Assembly (NCBI GenBank): GCA_033980235.1 | Contig: CM067072.1 | Location: 13,776,371-13,840,370 of the forward strand | Reading direction: 5' to 3' | DNA from: Diadema setosum | Taxonomy: Eukaryota; Echinodermata; Echinoidea; Diadematoida; Diadematidae | DNA: 64,000 bases | Shown here: positions 23,026-34,976 of the stretch, in pieces | How positions within the stretch are numbered: position 1 is the stretch's first letter | Layout of the letters: every line of letters starts with the position of its first letter | Notes under the pieces: model-generated | The model's input: only the letters and a program-made list of their open reading frames with translations | What the model was told of the DNA's origin: nothing | Databases searched by the model: none | Translations under genes and position numbers: made by a program

Positions 23026-23340
23026 GGCCGGAAGTTGTGGCGTGCGCCTGTAATCCAGCTTCCTTGGAGGCAAGGGTGGGGATTTGGATCCATCGGTAGC
23101 ACATCTACCTTCACATCTAAGAGTTTCAGGTTCGATTCCTGAGTCTCAAAGAGCAGTGAGTGTGTGTAACCATTTCAGCCCCTCTATTAAGAGGGAAACC
23201 ACTTTGTCTCACAGATAGGACATTAAAATCAAATGGAGGTTCCATTTGTGTGAGTTAGTCATGACACAGGCACATAAAAGATCCCATTTTCATTCATTTA
23301 ACTGAAAGACCAGGGGTGGTATTCTGAAAATCGTCATTTA
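23026..23340 (+). mobile_element. SINE with 7SL-like head and tRNA-like part
   Basis: The first 55 bases, beginning GGCCGGAAGTTGTGGCGTGC and continuing GCCTGTAATCCAGC and TTGGAGGC, closely resemble the Alu domain at the 5' end of 7SL (signal recognition particle) RNA. Next comes a tRNA-like segment with an A-box-like TGGATCCATCGGTAGCAC and a good polymerase III B box, GGTTCGATTCC at 23129-23139. A conserved-looking body follows, with AGGACATTAAAATC and GGCACATAAAAGATCCC, ending near GAAAGACCAGGG. The layout is that of a polymerase III-transcribed retroposon. The fusion of 7SL and tRNA heads is the odd point. The right end is not sharply defined. Confidence 0.7.
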
Positions 23341-23634
23341 TAAGTTTCTCCCTAAGTCAGACACTTAGGAAGTTCCTAGGAAAGATAGAATTGGTATTCT
23401 GAAATTTCTTCCTCGTAGAGGCACTTCTTAATGCAAATTAGATCATCCTTATCCCCGCCCACGTCTTTTTTTAAGCGCATACAAAATGCTGTATTATAAG
23501 GAACCAACCAATGACAATCGCATATTGCTATGACGTAGGGTCAAATATACGTGTGCGCAGCGTTATCTCTTTCTTTTTCTCTTTCTCTTTCTCAATGGTA
23601 ACGAAAACATAACCTCCTCCCTTGGCGGAGGTAG

Positions 23635-24185
23635 TATTAATGTGGATTGAGTGAAAGCAGTAACATTAGTAGAACACATCAGTGAAAGTTTGAGGAAAAC
23701 TGGACAATCGATGCAAAAGTTTTGAAGTTTTAAAGTTTTGGTGTTTGAACCGCTTGATGAGGATGAGACTACTAGAGGTTATGATGTATGAGTGGACAAA
23801 AAAGAAAATATTGAGGAAATACAACAAAAATTCACTTTTTCTAGCATTATGAAAGAGCACTTGAATAATGGCATTCAAAAAGCAGAGGGAATAATTGCTA
23901 CCCTTAACATATGTCAGCATCAAGTTAATGTAATTTTTAATTTTCAAGAAAAATGATTTTTTTTTTTGAATTTTCTTTATATTTTCTTTTTTGAATTTTC
24001 TTTATATTTTCTTTATAATGTTGTCCACTCATACATCATAACATCTAGTAGTCTCCTCATCCAGTGGTTCCAACACCAAAATTTTAAATATTCATAACTT
24101 TTGCATTGACTGTCCAATTTTCTTCAAATTTTCACTGATGTGTTCTACTGATGTTGCTGCTTTCACTCAGCTCACATTGTTATTT
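23635..24185. mobile_element. Foldback element with about 150-bp inverted arms
   Basis: The left arm (about 23641-23800: GATTGAGTGAAAGCAGTAAC, AACACATCAGTGAAAGTTTG) reappears as its reverse complement at about 24020-24180 (CAAATTTTCACTGATGTGTT, TGCTGCTTTCACTCAG). The arms are diverged by several indels, so the hairpin is old. The spacer encodes nothing. A single arm-like fragment of the same family lies at about 30540-30680. Confidence 0.8.
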
Positions 24186-24474
24186 GGGTTTGCCTTCCCT
24201 TTAATTGACTTAATGTCTTTTGTTTTCCTGAAAGAAAATTGGCATCTAGGCTACTTGTACAAGTGTCTGTCTGTCTTGACAAGGAACAAAAGATATAGAG
24301 GCTGAGGCATATCAGTGGACATTGTAATGTTTTATTTCATGTAGTGTGTGCTGAATTTGATGCTATATCTGCTTTGGCTCTGATAGACACTAGTCTTCAA
24401 ATCACTGGGATGAAATTTCCCACCTCTCCCCCTTCAGCTAAGAATCAATCAGGATCGTACAACATTTTTTTTTA

Positions 24475-26175
24475 ACTCCACACAGGTACTGCAGGAACTT
24501 TCTCATGGATCTGTGGCAGCATGGTAGTAGCCATATATCTTTTGCACCGATGTGGAGCATTGACAGTATTTCCTGTGTGAATCAAAAAATACAAGCACTG
24601 GATGGAGGTTGACCTGCTCTGAACTGTTGGGAGTTGGCCTATTCTGCAGTGGTTAATTCTTACAAGGCTCCTGTTTGCCATTGTAATATGGACTGTTTCC
24701 AGTGAATGCAGTTAACCACTAAACCTTGATTGTCTCAGCATGCTCCTTTGCGTCAGGCATCACTAGGACAAGGCCTGCACAGTAGGGATTACATTCATCA
24801 TGGGCCCTTATCATGTTGGATTGAAGAACAACTGTACGGTATGTGTCATGGCAAGTGCTCAATTATGCCATAATTACAAACTCTGAAATTATTTTAGGTA
24901 GTTTAGAAAATGAATGTTGTTATGCATGAAAATGGGCAATCATGCACTTAAGAACACACAACATCGTTAAAAAAGTGCCTCTTTATCTTAATCTTTAACA
25001 AAGGTATCAAAAAGTCATGTTCAAATATCATAAATGACTATTTCAAATTCAGTAAATTCTATTTTTTTTTCCTTTCCTTTTTGTGAGTTCTCAAACCATT
25101 ACTTAAAATGTACTTGTGGGACATGATACAAAATGCAAGATGGAGTGGGTCTTTATTCGTTCCTCCCAAGTTAAAGGGGAAAAAGATATTTTTAAAACTA
25201 TTGATCAAAATGCTAAGAATGTTTGTGGGAACATTTGTCATGATACATACATTAGAATAAATGCAACACTTAGAAGTAACTTGCATGAACTCCGCCCCCA
25301 TTTTTCTTTTTATTTCTTTTATTTCGACAGAAAACAAAGGGGAGGGGGGTATGCACTCGATGCCACCCTCCCTGGATCCGCCACTGATTAACCTAGACAG
25401 GGTGAATCTTTTTTTTAACATGATTTTGACATGATATGAATGGTGATTTATGAGTACAAAATAAAAATAAAAATTTGCTTGAATGTAACATTTATAAACA
25501 TTGTATTTCCCACCTTCTTAAAAAATAATAATTATAAGAAAAGAATTTTTGTTAAGGCACTAGAGAATATGTAGTTTGTATTAGCTCTTCTGCTTATGAG
25601 TGAACAACTTTTTGTACAGTATTAGTTCAAAATGACAATGGACACAATGGTTAGGAGAGTGAGGCACGATTAGTCTTCCATTCCTCAAGAAGAAAATTTT
25701 AACATACAAAACTACTGAATTCAAATGCTTGCTTATATGGAATTGTGGCATCCACATACATTTTTTGTAAGTACTGTGTAGAGATGTATGGTATTCATTA
25801 TAGTTGAAGGTGTTGATATTATGAAGAGATTTAAAGAAAATAGTATGAATATTATTATGCATATGTAGTGAAAAACATACATTGTAATCTGGTATGTGCT
25901 TAACTCTACACAGGTACTGCAATGGATACCAGGGACATGGATATCGTGGTGGTACCAGTTGTCATATTTGAAGCTAGTGAGGACTGTTATATGGTTGACA
26001 TGTGTGAATCACAAACAGCCTTGGTGAAGTATTTCAAGCTGAGAGGACTAACTGAAACTCTACTGTGCAGTGATCCTTGGCACCCTCCTGTATTCCACTG
26101 TCATATGGACTGTCTCTGTTGAATGCAAATAACAGCCTTATCAATACTTAAAGTTGTCTCTATGCGCTCCTGAAC
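24475..26175 (+). repeat. Two diverged copies of an unrecognised unit
   Basis: The block 24475-24763 starts CACACAGGTACTGCA and contains GTGTGAATCA, ATATGGACTGT and GAATGCA. It recurs at about 25906-26173 with the same order of words, including CACAGGTACTGCAATGGA, GTGTGAATCACAAAC and CATATGGACTGTCTCTGTTG. The second copy has a 66-codon open frame from 25922, but the first copy does not keep it, so coding is doubtful. Confidence 0.45.
24764..25905. other. No gene recognised
   Basis: AT-rich spacer between the two copies of the repeat unit. At 25370-25385 it holds CCCTGGATCCGCCACTG, the right end of a TGGCGGATCC-type element like the one at 31151-31303. Its left end was not identified. Confidence 0.4.
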
Positions 26176-26629
26176 ATATAAATAGATAGCAGCACAAAAA
26201 TTACTTTAAAGTGCTGTTTCTACACAGTTGTCATGGACCCCGAGTGTGTCTTTGTGCATGTGTGTGTGTGTGTTTGGGGGAAAAAGAACAAACACTACAA
26301 AGACTACCTTTAAAGCACCCCGTTAACACAGAGCTGATCCACATTAAAACATCAGTGGACATTTTCTGTGGATTGTGTCCTTTTGAAACCTTTGCAATTT
26401 AAGTGTGTGAAGTTGCATGATGCTACTATTACATCATTGTTACCAAGTCAATACATACTTTGTTCTTCTTCTTCTTCTTCTTCTAGTATATAGTTCAGTC
26501 CACCATGAGGTGTATCAGTATACTGGTTGGGTAGGCATTTTACAGTGGCAGTGCTCCATGTAAACTTCATGTGGGCTATGTACAGTGCTAGAAAAAATGT
26601 GCAGCTAAAAAAAAAAAACACTCCCACTG

Positions 26630-27025
26630 TCTAACAGAGCTGAAGATTTTGCACCTCCTCCTTAGGTGTAAATGGGGAGGTACATCTTACGAGCTGATCA
26701 GGTAGACTGTTCCAGAGTCGTGTTGCATCTGGTGTGAAGCTTTTTTGGTATGTCAGAGTGCGAGCATATGGAATATACAGCGCTTGTGAGTGTCCCTGGC
26801 GGGTATTTATAAGTGCAGGTAGGAGTCAGGTGGAATATCTACATGTGAGTTCAGGATGGAGTAAATCATGTACACTTTGGCTTGGGCTCTTCGTTCTTGG
26901 AGTGTGGGCTCTCCCAGTTTAGCCATCATGTCTGTGACACTGGTTGTGCTTCGATAGTCTTGGAACACAAAGCGAGTGTAGCGGTGTTGGACCATTTCAA
27001 GCCTGTTGATGTTGCACTGTGCAGT
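26630..27025 (-). pseudogene. LINE reverse transcriptase, C-terminal fragment
   Basis: The minus-strand frame includes NINRLEMVQHRYTRFVFQDY, MMAKLGEPTLQERRAQAK and, after a frame change, FTPDATRLWNSLPDQLV. This is the usual C-terminal end of a Jockey/CR1-type non-LTR polyprotein (the L-E-x-V-Q-x-R, T-L-x-x-R-R and L-W-N-S-L-P blocks). It joins the fragment at 28127-28640, from which it is separated by an inserted element. Stops and frameshifts mark it as dead. Confidence 0.85.
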
Positions 27026-28126
27026 CAGACCACAGCACGTATGCTAATGAGCCGATCCGGCAAGATTTATTCGGCACTCTCGTTGACGATCTTTGCGTTC
27101 GAAAGGTGTCTTGACGTGCGAGATTTTGCGAGAGTTTGACAGGGCTATGGTTTTCACAGTGTAGTGACTTGTACATACATTCGTCATGGCTACAAGTCAT
27201 GGTAAATTGTTCTCTAGACTTTGATCCTTATTTTGATACTAAATTTGCGTATAATATCGGATCTTACTATGACAATATAATCAGTTGAATTTGCGTAGAT
27301 TTTACCTGCTTTTTACAGAAGATTTTGTGGTCTAAAGTTCGTTTTCGGTTCCTGACCGGATTAAGAAACTGATGTTTCTGGTTTTGGCTTTTTCGTAGAG
27401 AGGAAACTTAGATACTCATCATATATTGCAGTCAAGGAGACGCAAACATGATTTATACTAGTTTTTCCGTTTTGAAATGTCTGTGAAATTCACTCCTAAG
27501 CCGGAAGTATGCTCCACACAAAGTGTATAGTGGTGCAAAAGAGCTCTCTCATTGGACAGTGCTTGCATTCAGAGCTTGAACTACACGAGTGCCAAGAAAC
27601 CGCAAGTGGCATGAAACTGTTATGTAGCAGCGTAATGACGTAATGCAAGTGCTGTCCAATGAGAGAACTTACTCTTGAGATTGCACGGTTTCAAGCTGAT
27701 CAGCACTGACATCGATGTATATTTTACTGGTTCCTGACCGGATTAAGCAACAAATTGTCAAGATATTTACATGGATACAAAGATTAAGAGATGGACTACC
27801 AAAATAATGCATTTTCATTGAGACACAAGTTGAATTTGGTATTCTTTGACGTCTTGAACGTGTACGGCATGAATGACTTTTTTCATCATTTTTCAAGCTC
27901 AAATTACGCTATGATATTTTTCATTTACAATAATTTGAGTAACATGTGAAGATAGTTAACATATTGTCGTTGAAATTGACACTAAATTTGTGAATACAAC
28001 ATGTATTTTTGTTGCCGAAAGCCAAAAGCCAAAATCCCCTTCCGCAGCTCATTACGTATGCAAGCCCCGAGCGGGATTGCATACGAGTTGAATAAATACA
28101 AGCGAATTGTCGGGTGCTGCGGTCTG
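27026..28126. mobile_element. DNA element (1.1 kb) inserted in a LINE
   Basis: The element separates two halves of one LINE reading frame. Its ends are imperfect inverted repeats: CAGACCACAGCAC at the left and the reverse complement of GTGCTGCGGTCTG at the right. Inside, CTCTCATTGGACAGTGCTTG at about 27547 is inverted at about 27640-27665, and TTCCTGACCGGATTAAG occurs twice directly. No transposase was recognised, so it is probably non-autonomous. The target duplication is not clear. Confidence 0.7.
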
Positions 28127-28640
28127 ATGCATCCCATATTATGCTAGCATATTCCATAATGGGTCGTAGGAGGGTCAGGTATCACAGCACTTTGATTTAT
28201 CATCTTGGGCAAGGGTGTATGTTTCTTTGGAGGAAAGCACTGGTGGAGTTTACTTTCTTGATTTGATTTATATGATGATTCCAGCTCAGGTTTTTATACA
28301 TGTATATGTGGATGGCAAGGTACTTTGCTGTATTACTGTCTGCCAGTGATTGCCCATGGATACTGTATGTCTGATAGGTGTCTGTTTGTTGGTGATACAG
28401 AGTGCCTGGCACTTGCTTTGACTGAATTCCATCAACCAGTCATTTTCCCAACGTTGCAGAGTGTCAAAATCATGCTCCAGTTTGTGGGTGTCTGCTTCTG
28501 ACTTGATTGTCCTGTCAACCATACAGTCGTCAGCAAATAACCTAGTGCAGCTGCTCGACAAATACTCAGGCATGTCATTGATAAACAGCAAAAACAACAA
28601 AGGCCCTGTAACACTGCCCTCTGGAACACCAGAGGTTACA
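28127..28640 (-). pseudogene. LINE reverse transcriptase, central fragment
   Basis: The minus strand encodes the reverse transcriptase core. It shows G-S-V-T-G-P-L-L-F-L-L-F-I-N-D, then LFADDCMVDRTIKSEAD with the catalytic F-A-D-D, then WENDWLMEFSQSKCQALCIT and, after a shift, AKYLAIHIYMYKNLSW, FLQRNIHPCPR and IMEYASIIWDAS. These are the palm and thumb motifs of a Jockey/CR1-like element. At least one frameshift, near 28290-28410, disables it. The 5' part, including the endonuclease, is absent. Confidence 0.88.
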
Positions 28641-29366
28641 TTCTTGATGTCAAATTGTTACTTTTGCTACAATGTACGTGTAAAAAATTCTCAGAAAATT
28701 GAACTGAAGTATATCATTTGTTATATCTTTTTTCAAAGGAAGTCACACAGTTCTCCTTAAATAGTAATTTAGTGCTTGTTTCATGCATACGGCCCAGTAG
28801 GGAGGTCAGACCAACTATGGATATCTTATGTTCACACGGTTAAACCTCACAAGGAGACCCAGTGAAATATCCCTTTTTGTCTATTCTGATGAAAAATTAC
28901 ATGTGAACTGAGAGGTCCCCTTCACATTTTCCTTGATATTCTTCCTCAAAACTCTGTGGAATATCGTCTGTAGAAGGGTGAACATTATTTATCATTGCAG
29001 GTGTATATAGTTTGTCATTATTTATAATGCTGTACATCATAATCATTCTTCTTAAACCAAGGTGCAAACCCAGAATTACTCCCATCTATAATTTCTTTCA
29101 AATCAAGGTCACTATTTTGCATTGTTCTTTGTAAAATTTTCCTCCTTCTATTGCACAAGAGAATATGTAGCAGCAATAGATATCTATAGATGCAAATTTA
29201 CAGTACCTAAATGTGATTACAATCATTCTAAGTTTGTTGACAATTACATAATAGTGCCTTCTGAACAAAGATCGTTACTCTCTTGTGTGATCAAGCTCCA
29301 ACTTTACATTAACTTTCCGATGCTTTTTCAACCATTTAAAAATTTTATATTGTAGTATCTTCTTCA
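28641..29366. other. No gene recognised
   Basis: AT-rich DNA between the LINE fragment and a TTAA-type element. No exon or RNA gene was seen. Confidence 0.4.
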
Positions 29367-29921
29367 TTTACTCTTCATGTGCCACAGAGGAAACCCCGAG
29401 TGCCAGATTATTCTCAGATACAAGCAAAGCCATGCCGTGAGAAAACATTTTTTTTTTTTTTTTTTTAAAATCTATATAACTTAAATAGATTTCTGGTGAA
29501 GTGGACTTGCAGGGAGCAAAGTTGTAAAGAAAATGCCAGATTTTGCTTTGATATAAATTCCATGACAAGTCTGTGATTGTTTTTCTTTCAAATGTCAATT
29601 ACTTTCAAATGTCAATGATTGTTTTTCTTTCAAAGGCCAACAACCTACCTATGTAAGAGCATGACTTTTGCTCCCAAAACAGTGACAGAAAATTTGAACA
29701 TACATGCAAATCCCTTAGGGAACACCGCTTGCTAGTCAATCACCAAATGGAATGCAAGCTACATGTGTATGTCAGAGAGAAATGGTTTCATTGTACTATG
29801 CTATTACATTTGGCGATTTATCATGCAGTTTGAGCGAGTATTTGCAAATGAGCAGATATAATGCAAAGTTTGCATGCCGTCGATTGAGTCACGTTTGTGA
29901 ACATGGCACATAAAGAGTTAT
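29367..29921. mobile_element. MITE, family C (CTCTTTATGTGCCA termini)
   Basis: The left end reads TTACTCTTCATGTGCCACAG and the right end GGCACATAAAGAGTTA, an inverted pair. Internal words (TTTTTCTTTCAAATG, CTCAAAACAG-like) are shared with the copies at 40322-40814 and 46853-47369. It encodes nothing. Confidence 0.7.
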
Positions 29922-31150
29922 CTCAGTAGTAATTGAATGTAATAATAATGTTGCACATCATAATTATTCTGTATTTTAACATGATTCATGTATAGAATTA
30001 TTCTGAATAATTTTGTTTCAAATTAATGAAATTTCACTTTTCTTTTCTTTGTCTAATGCACATAAGGATTTGTAACAACAATGAATATCTTTGCAGATGT
30101 AGCCTCTAAAGGTTATTTCATCTATTGGGTAGTTTAAGTCTCTGCCATTAGTAATCCCTTCTGAGCTAATTTCCTTGCCAGATCACTATCCACCGATATT
30201 GTTAACTTATACTACTTTCAAGCGTGTGAAAATTCCATATTGGCAGTCATTATTATTCTTAATGTCATACCGGTAGTTATTTTGAAAAGTTTGACTTTGA
30301 CAGTGAAGGATGTGGTGATCTTGTGGAAATCTGATGTTTTCTTAACCAATTGATATCAAATAAAATTTGTTTTTCTATTGGAATTGTCTGCTTTTCATTG
30401 CGCAAAGTTGTTTGTAGGTATCTCATAAAAAAACGAAAGCTGAATCATCACCTCAACCAATACTATACTATCCCTTTAAGAACAAATTTACTGTCATATT
30501 CAATGCACATGTGAATTGAGAGGTTGTAGCAATCTTAATACATGTATAACACATCAGTGAAAGTTTGAGGAAATACAATTGTCTATTCAAAAGTTATGGA
30601 TTTTTTGAAGTTCCAGCGCTGCCATTTCGAGATGAGAAAACTGTACTACAACTTGTGATGTCACATATGTATAATGATACAAGGAAAAAGAATTCAATAT
30701 AAAGAGATCTCAGTTAAAAATACCTGATAAAATCTGTAAAATATACCTATTTTTATCTGGTCCCCCAAATTGATTTCCTTTCTTTTGTATTGGTTATTGT
30801 CTATTGGTTCAACAAAATAACTGATGTAAAGAACAAATTGTTTTGGTCTTCTTCCCAAGGATTTTGTTATTACGACTGTATGTCTTTCAACTGAATTACC
30901 CTTACCATGTGTCACTGACAACTGACAAGGAATGTGTAATTTCTTCTTACAATTGTTTTGTGAAATTCTTTGTATATTTTAATACATCATGTTACTCGTG
31001 TGGCATAAAGTTTAGTCGTCTTCTTATCTAGCAGTGACAGTGCAGAAACTTAAAAAACAAAGCATAACTGTTGAACAGATTGTAACATTTTCATCAAACT
31101 TTCAATCATGCGTTTAACCAGTATTGCTGTATTCACTTAATATACATGTA
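29922..31150. other. Repeat fragments, no gene
   Basis: It contains the right end of a family A MITE (CACCTCAACCAATACTATAC then TATCCCTTTAAG, about 30440-30479) and a single arm of the foldback family (AACACATCAGTGAAAGTTTG, about 30548). The rest is AT-rich DNA without exons. Confidence 0.5.
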
Positions 31151-31303
31151 CAGTGGCGGATCCAGGGGGCGCAACCGGCGTACGTCCCCTTTATTTTTTG
31201 CTAAAAACAAAACAAAACAAAAAAATGAATGTAAGCCCAGAAGTGCCAACAGAAATATTAGTTGCGCTCCTCCCCCTTTACAGAATTCCTAGATCCGCCC
31301 CTG
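31151..31303. mobile_element. Short MITE with CAGTGGCGGATCC termini
   Basis: The left end CAGTGGCGGATCCAGGGGG pairs with the right end CCTAGATCCGCCCCTG. The element is about 150 bp, non-coding and A-rich in the centre. Similar termini are widespread in invertebrate non-autonomous DNA elements. Confidence 0.75.
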
Positions 31304-31458
31304 ATGTATATAAAGATAACTTGCTCTTTAGAAGGTACAGCAGCTACAATTAGTTTTGCAGGCCATAAAAATCTAGGTGAATTTTTCAGTTAATATTCAA
31401 ATCAATGGTATACCTGAAGTGTCCCAAACTAAGATTCTTTTATTGGAAATTATTAATA

Positions 31459-31654
31459 CAGTGCACTTTTATTATAATAAATGAGGTTATGATGAAATTT
31501 TAGTTAGTACACTCACAGTGAATTAAGAATTCAGGCCACAACATAATGTGCACACTGTTTTTACTGATTTTTTTCTTCTGGGTTATTATGAAATTTTAAT
31601 AAAACAATTGAAAACTGCCAGTCCTGAGGACTTCGTTATAGTGGTAGTCCACTG
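31459..31654. mobile_element. Pogo-like MITE with TA target
   Basis: TA flanks both ends. The left terminus CAGTGCACTTTTATTATAAT pairs with the right terminus CGTTATAGTGGTAGTCCACTG. The pattern 'CAGTG(G/C)AC...TTATAA(C/T)' is typical of pogo/Tigger-type non-autonomous elements. A related copy is at 41124-41297. Confidence 0.75.
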
Positions 31655-31697
31655 TATAATAAGCAAATAATCAACGTTGGTGAAGGGGATGGGTCAA

Positions 31698-31793
31698 ACT
31701 ATCACTTCTAAGGCGATCTGGATGTAGCTGTCTTTCCAAAGCGCAGCTGAGGAAAGATAGCATACACATTCAGATTGCCGAGGAAGTGATAGT
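31698..31793. repeat. 96-nt hairpin
   Basis: ACTATCACTTC at the left pairs exactly with GAAGTGATAGT at the right. Inside this the stem continues (GGCGATCTG with CAGATTGCC; GTCTTTCC with GGAAAGATA, with a 3-base bulge) to a loop at AAAGCGCAGCTGA. The size is that of a microRNA precursor, but the neighbouring sequence carries further inverted words (AACTATCA), so a transposon origin is more likely. Confidence 0.7.
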
Positions 31794-32258
31794 TGTCTCA
31801 TTGCCTAGAACTTAAAGTTGATCATTTGGCATGCATACATATTCCCATTTTATTCCACATCTGAAACAGTTTTAGCTGTCTTTATGTATCCTTAGGGCTC
31901 AGGCTTTGTACATGTACCTGTATTTTACTTGACATGTATGCACGTAGATGACAAAACAACTTTGCTCCGCGCACCGAATCATTCCAACTATCATTTGACC
32001 TATAGTTAGGTGATAGTCGACAGTGCAACGCACATTTATTTTGCATGTACTCATCTCACATTAGGACTGTATGGACTGTGGAGATCAGCGAAACAAAAGG
32101 GACTATCAACTTCAGAGTGCAACAAACTTTTCTTCTCAGGTGATGTGATGGGCAAAATTAAGCTTTGTCACGTGATCAGCTCTTGACCAATCCCATAGCA
32201 AGATTCTTAGTATGTGGAATATAATGAAATTTATGAGCAATAGTACTTGAATAATATT

Positions 32259-33434
32259 AGGTGTTTAAAAAAACATTTCCCACTTTTGATTCTTAAGAAT
32301 TCAAAAACTATATATATCAGACAACACTGTCATTGATATGAGTGATAGCTGAATAGTGTACAATTTGGTTGAAGGTGGTTTAAATATGAAAGCATGAATC
32401 AGTTTCATGAAATCCTTGATTAATTTCAAAGTTAGGTTACAGATTTTGCTCTATTTTCAACCCTCTGTACAAAATTTCACTTTGCACAATGGTCCTGAAC
32501 AATGGCCAGGGTTTGAATGCTTCATTATTTATTCATGAGAAATTCCACTATCACAACTAGCCTTTATTCAGCCCATGGCAGTATCTGTGAAAAGTCAAAC
32601 GCCTGCCGATACTGTAGTTGAGGGACGACAGTGCTCTCCCTACTTCTGAAAAACGAAATTACAATGAATACCTTCTGTTCTGTTGTAAACATGGTGACAG
32701 GAAGCAAAGAAAATCAATATAGAGTACTAGTACATGTATACACTTCTGTATATGGAGCCTGAAATAAATCTACTGTGAAACATCACCCCAATGAAAAATG
32801 CTGCTGAACTCTTTACCAAAAAATGATCTCTTTTTATCGAAAAAGCGACAAATTAGATTATTAGTAGACAGTTGTATTAAAATGAAGAACTCTAGATCAT
32901 TTATGCTTATTCATATCCCAGATTTAGTGAAGTGTTTAAGCAAAATTTCAAAATGATTGCAAGCTGGAATGAAATATGTTTGCGAGCACATGGAAGCAAG
33001 TGCTTACTTTTTTCATGTGCATGCATTTAACCCTTTACCGTGCATGGATTCTGACTAATAGTGCCTAGGGCGATCCACATGAATTATTGATTAAGCATTC
33101 ATGTGCCTGGGAGCGCGAGACTAACACCTAGTCAACAGGTGGTTCAGGCATGTCCATTGTTGAGGGCCATTGTCAGCACACACTCACATACACATCATTG
33201 GTTCCTGTGCGAAGTTCAATTTTTGTACAGAGGGTTAAAATTTTACCAAAATCTGAAACCTTACTTCAAAATCAATCTTAGATTTAATTAAACTGATTCC
33301 TGCTTTCACATCCAAATTACCTCCAACAAAATTGTACACTATTCAGCTATAACTCATATCAATGACAGTGTTATTACATGAATAGTTTTTGCACTATTAT
33401 TGATCAAAAGTGGGAAATGTTTTTTGAAACACCT
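32259..33434. mobile_element. Inverted-repeat DNA element, about 1.18 kb
   Basis: The left end AGGTGTTTAAAAAAACATTT then CCCACTTTTGAT is mirrored at the right end, ATCAAAAGTGGG then AAATGTTTTTTGAAACACCT. The similarity extends over arms of about 240 bp (32259-32500 and 33205-33434), for example CAACCCTCTGTACAAAATTT against TTTTTGTACAGAGGGTT. The centre has no recognisable transposase. Confidence 0.8.
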
Positions 33435-34976
33435 AGTACAAAAGATTGCAAGCTTTTATAGAAGTCATTTCAGACATTAAATGACAAGTCGATCAAACTT
33501 GTAGGAAATTTCCCCAGCCCACTCGTATTATCCTCCTAGGACTTGTCTTTGATGGAATTTCTTGTGGTTTTCATCTTTTTTTTTATGTTATATCATATCC
33601 TCCTTTTTGCTACTTTTTCTCTAAAGTTCACATTTCACTCTTGAAAAGGACACATAAAAAAAAAATAACACAAGCACATCATTTCATACATTTTCGTTCA
33701 CATTTCTCGAACATTTTGCACTAATTTCAATCTATCTGAACAAGGATATCATCTTTTTGTGGAAGAAATATACACAAACAATTGTGATGGAGTATGATTT
33801 CATATCTGAAAATCATCAGATATTCATTTATTTTTTAAGTGACAATTTACTCCAATACACTCTTCTTTGTCATAAGTCACAGACTGTATAATCAGTTGGC
33901 CCTTGGTGCAAATGTCATATGAGCAGATTTATTGATGGGTACAACTTTTCCTTCAGATATAGTTGTAGTACATCATGCAAAAAGACAATGTTTTGGTGGC
34001 AGTCTGACAAAGGGGGGGGGGGGGGATTGGTATGACTTGCTTCAAAATGATTGATAACAACAAATGAAGACTAGGTCTACTTATTCAAGGTTAACAAAAA
34101 CTGAACACATATTTCATGAGCATGAAATTCCTGGAATTGCTTTTGTAGGTATTTGAAAACAACTTTCAAATGAAACAAAATCAATTGTAAAATTTGACAG
34201 AAAGATAACAGGATACATGTATGTGTAGTTGCTGAAATTTCGACTATGGCCAGAAAGTTTGTCTTTGAAAGTTATAGCATGACACGTTATTAAATACATG
34301 TACAATGCCATGCGTTTATAATGATTTTGTTACAACACAGTAAGAAATTTCTTTTTTCTTCTTCTAAATTTTTTCTTCAACTTCAAGACAATGTACAACA
34401 GCACAACTAGGTAGATGGAAAGTTAATACAAAGGCAACAAGTACTATTATAATATAGTGTACTTAGCATATGGGCAAAATAACACTTGCATACACACTAC
34501 AGTACATAATAGGCTTGTCTGTTCTATTTAACAACAGACTTGCAAGAGAATCACATGTAATAAACAATGATTTACCTATGGGAAGACATGCAATTCCCCC
34601 CCCCCCCCCCAAAAAAAAAAAAAAAAAAAAAATGCATACAAATGTACAGGAGTACCATATACACAATGTAATACCTCATTTATAGGAACATTTTGCTATT
34701 CAAACAACTGGCAAGCACTTTCCAGTTACAAGCATCATGCATTCTAGAGATACATGTAACTTTCCTTAAACAAGTCTAAATGTTTTCAGATGTCTGAAAG
34801 ACATTTATAGCATTGTAAACAATCAATACTGATATAGCTTGCACTCCAATATCACATTTTCACTTTCCTGCATTTTTCAGACTATACATGTACAATGTAT
34901 TACCTAAAATTAACTGTTGTGGGGTTTTGAATACCTAGTCAACAATTTATTAATACTCAGAACACAAAACTTATTA
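33435..34976. other. No gene recognised
   Basis: AT-rich DNA with a G-run at 34013-34025 and a C-run followed by an A-run at 34596-34633. No exon, RNA gene or element ends were identified. Confidence 0.4.

Noticed and set aside
25059..25421. 120-codon minus-strand open frame
   Set aside because: Biased composition, no splice borders, and it overlaps the end of a TGGCGGATCC-type element.
25581..25922. 113-codon minus-strand open frame
   Set aside because: Histidine- and asparagine-rich, no recognised motif, no splice borders and no support from the paired repeat copy.
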